Source of the DNA: [Clostridium] polysaccharolyticum
GTDB lineage: Bacteria; Bacillota; Clostridia; Lachnospirales; Lachnospiraceae
Assembly: GCF_900111595.1 (NCBI RefSeq)
Contig: NZ_FOHN01000001.1
Location: 67,288-131,287, forward strand
Direction of reading: 5' to 3'
Length of the DNA stretch: 64,000 bases
Shown: piece after piece, positions 62,104-64,000 of the stretch
How the letters are laid out: the number at the start of each line of letters is the position of its first letter
Numbering within the stretch: the stretch's first letter is position 1
Notes under the pieces: model-generated
What the model saw: the letters and a program-made list of their open reading frames with translations, nothing else
Database searches by the model: none
Told to the model about the DNA's origin: nothing
Made by a program: the position numbers and the translations under genes

Positions 62104-63082
62104 GAGCAAAGCAGTTTTATTGGCATTAGCATGTTGTGTGATAGCAGTTAGTGGGCTTATTATTGCAATCGCATATGGGACAAAGAATATATCTTTTGCT
62201 GTAATATGGAATAGTCTGTTTCGGTACCAAGATACGCTGGATATGCAGCTGATTCGTAATGGCAGACTGCCAAGAGCAGTTGCTGCCGCCTTAGTAGGAG
62301 GCTTTCTTGGTGTTGCGGGAGCTATGCTGCAAGGAGTTACAAGAAATCCCATAGCAGAACCATCTATGATGGGAATTACCCAAGGGGCAACGCTTGCCAT
62401 TGCTATTGTTTCTGTAAATGAAAGCTTATACGGTATGTTTGGGACAACCGTTGCAGCTTTGACAGGAGCCTTAGTAAGTGGCTTGCTTGTATTGTTCTTT
62501 AGTATGCAGAATGCCAGAAATAGGAATGTGTCCAGATTATTGCTTGCTGGAACAGCACTTAGTACGCTTTTTATTTCCCTTGCATCTGCAATTGCTGTAC
62601 TTAGTAATAACGCACAAAATCTTGCATTTTGGGTAGCAGGAGGATTCAGGGCAGTTACATGGAGTAATGTCTGGCTGCTTAGTATCGTAGGTTTAATAGG
62701 CTGTGTCTGTGTATGCTTTCTGGCAAAACATATTAATATTGTAAGTCTTGGTGAAGATGTGGCCATTGGGTTAGGAGAGAATCCCGTAATTATCCGTATG
62801 GTTACATTGCTATTATTAATTCCAGTCTGTGCGGTCTGTGTCAGTGTGTCAGGAAATATTTCCTTTGTGGGATTAATTGTACCAAGCATTGCACGAAGAG
62901 TGGCTGGAGCGGATTACAGGCTGATAATGCCAGTGTCTTTTTTTATGGGAAGTGCGTTGGTAGTATGGGCAGATATAGGGGCCAGATTGATTTGTGCACC
63001 ATATGAAATGCCAGTGGGACTATTTACTTCCTTAATCGGAGTTCCGTTTTTCTTATGGATGGTACGAAAGGAGAAAGGATGA
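62090..63082 (+). CDS. FecCD-family iron-siderophore ABC permease
   Basis: 330 residues with about nine to ten membrane helices. Family signatures: RLPRAVAAALVGGFLGVAGA, MLQGVTRNPIAEPSMMGITQ and GNISFVGLIVPSIARRVAG. ATG 62090 lies inside the end of the binding-protein gene (14-base overlap). The stop codon overlaps the start of the second permease. This tight packing shows one operon. Confidence 0.96.
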   Translation: MKTNKSKAVLLALACCVIAVSGLIIAIAYGTKNISFAVIWNSLFRYQDTLDMQLIRNGRLPRAVAAALVGGFLGVAGAMLQGVTRNPIAEPSMMGITQGATLAIAIVSVNESLYGMFGTTVAALTGALVSGLLVLFFSMQNARNRNVSRLLLAGTALSTLFISLASAIAVLSNNAQNLAFWVAGGFRAVTWSNVWLLSIVGLIGCVCVCFLAKHINIVSLGEDVAIGLGENPVIIRMVTLLLLIPVCAVCVSVSGNISFVGLIVPSIARRVAGADYRLIMPVSFFMGSALVVWADIGARLICAPYEMPVGLFTSLIGVPFFLWMVRKEKG

Positions 63083-64000
63083 TGAAAAGGAAAGCAAAAT
63101 GGACGTATGTTATCCTATATAGCCTGCTGGTGCTGGTATGTTTCTGGAGTATGAGTGTAGGAAAATTCTATATTTCCATTCCGGATATCGTAAAAACACT
63201 TTTAGGTTATGGAACCAGGATACAGGCCACTGTAATTTATGCCATCCGATTGCCTCGTATTTTAGTGGCAGCATTTGTGGGAATGGCGTTATCTACGTCT
63301 GGATGTATTTTGCAGACGGTTACTAGAAATGAACTTGCAGAACCTGGAATTATTGGTATCAATGCTGGTTCTGCATTAGCAGTAGTGCTGTTGATAGCAT
63401 CTGGTGGAGCATTTTATTATGAGAAAGTTTCCAGTGCAGCTATTTTCTTTATGCCATTTGTATCCATTGTGGGTGCACTGGCAGCTGGACTGCTGATATA
63501 CGGTCTTGCCTATAAAAAGAAAAAGGTAACGCCAGTTCGCTTAATTCTTACGGGTATCGGAGTCAATGCAGGAATTAACGCCATTATTACGGTTTATCAG
63601 TTGAATATGTCCAAAGGGGATTATAATCAGGCACTTACTTGGATTAATGGAAGTTTATGGGGAACTAATTGGAGCTACGTGTATTTTCTAGCACCGTTGA
63701 CGTTACTGTTTCTTTTCCTTAGTCTATATAAAAGCAGGATATTGGATGTGCTGGCTCTGGGAGACGAATTAGCTGCTGGATTAGGTGTTTGTGTTGAAAG
63801 GGAGCGGCGTATTCTGCTAGTTTATGCAGTCTGTTTAGCAGCAGTGGCTACATCGGTAGCAGGAAATATTTCCTTTTTAGGACTGCTTGGACCTCATATT
63901 GCGAAGAAAATCTGTGGTCTGGTTCACTCAAGGCAGATTCCAGTCGCTGCAGGAATAAGTGCTATTATCATAGTGGCTTCGGACATGGCGTCCAGAAATC
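63079..64000 (+). CDS. second FecCD-family iron-siderophore ABC permease (runs off window)
   Basis: The reading frame is open from ATG 63079 to the window end, about 307 codons. It translates to a FecCD-type permease: RLPRILVAAFVGMALSTSG, LQTVTRNELAEPGIIGINAG and GNISFLGLLGPHIAKKICG. GGAGAAAGG precedes the ATG. It overlaps the first permease by four bases (ATGA-type). Only the C-terminal 20-30 residues are missing. Two different permeases fit a heterodimeric FhuBG-like channel. Confidence 0.94.
   Translation, partial: MMKRKAKWTYVILYSLLVLVCFWSMSVGKFYISIPDIVKTLLGYGTRIQATVIYAIRLPRILVAAFVGMALSTSGCILQTVTRNELAEPGIIGINAGSALAVVLLIASGGAFYYEKVSSAAIFFMPFVSIVGALAAGLLIYGLAYKKKKVTPVRLILTGIGVNAGINAIITVYQLNMSKGDYNQALTWINGSLWGTNWSYVYFLAPLTLLFLFLSLYKSRILDVLALGDELAAGLGVCVERERRILLVYAVCLAAVATSVAGNISFLGLLGPHIAKKICGLVHSRQIPVAAGISAIIIVASDMASRN

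Overview
The window looks like chromosomal DNA from a motile, spore-forming, low-GC Firmicute of class Clostridia, most likely a Lachnospiraceae relative. The grounds are the AT-rich sequence, strong AGGAGG-type ribosome binding sites, frequent TTG/GTG starts, the SpoIIGA/SigE/SigG sporulation block, CodY, a Bacillus-type FliY/CheC/CheD chemotaxis set, and the gene order. I see no tRNA, rRNA, CRISPR array, transposase, integrase or phage gene. The assignment is inference from gene content; no species is claimed.

Region 1 (1-8.1 kb) is a division and sporulation block: the tail of a probable ftsQ, then ftsZ, spoIIGA, sigE, sigG and a ymxH/ylmC-type gene. In most spore-formers sigE and sigG are neighbours. 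Here a three-gene sugar-type ABC importer (lipoprotein plus two permeases, no ATPase) and a 429-base gene-free, highly structured stretch (nested inverted repeats and four exact copies of a 17-base unit) lie between them. The spoIIG promoter keeps the over-long -35/-10 spacing known for Spo0A control in Bacillus.

Region 2 (8.1-14.5 kb) holds nrdR, a comM/yifB AAA+ gene, dprA, topA and codY. The dprA-topA-codY-flgB order resembles Bacillus, minus the codV-clpQ-clpY genes.

Region 3 (14.6-48.8 kb) is one very long fla/che operon on the + strand: flgBC, fliEFGHIJ, a MotE/YlxF-like gene, fliK, flgD, a TIGR02530-type gene, flgE, flbD(swrD), motAB, fliL, fliM, fliY, cheY, fliOPQR, flhBAFG, a PilZ gene, cheB, cheA, cheW, cheC, cheD, a small membrane protein, sigD(fliA), a FapA-like gene and three accessory genes. 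It encodes the basal body, export apparatus, hook, stator, switch, the CheA-CheY circuit with two CheY-P phosphatases (CheC, FliY), and the sigma factor for late flagellar genes. No cheR or flagellin lies in the window. A promoter before flgB and an internal one before fliM are readable. As in Bacillus, rpsB and tsf follow, with their own promoter and a structured leader.

Region 4 (50.8-64 kb) is accessory: a secreted-type metallo-beta-lactamase-fold protein, a Nudix hydrolase, an envelope polysaccharide group (Wzz-like chain-length protein, BY-kinase-like ATPase, FlaA1/CapD-type dehydratase, VanZ-like protein, UDP-galactopyranose mutase), a minus-strand membrane EAL phosphodiesterase, a potassium-channel-like protein, and a Fur-box-controlled iron-siderophore ABC importer whose second permease runs off the window end. 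The PilZ protein and the EAL enzyme suggest that cyclic di-GMP connects envelope and motility decisions here.
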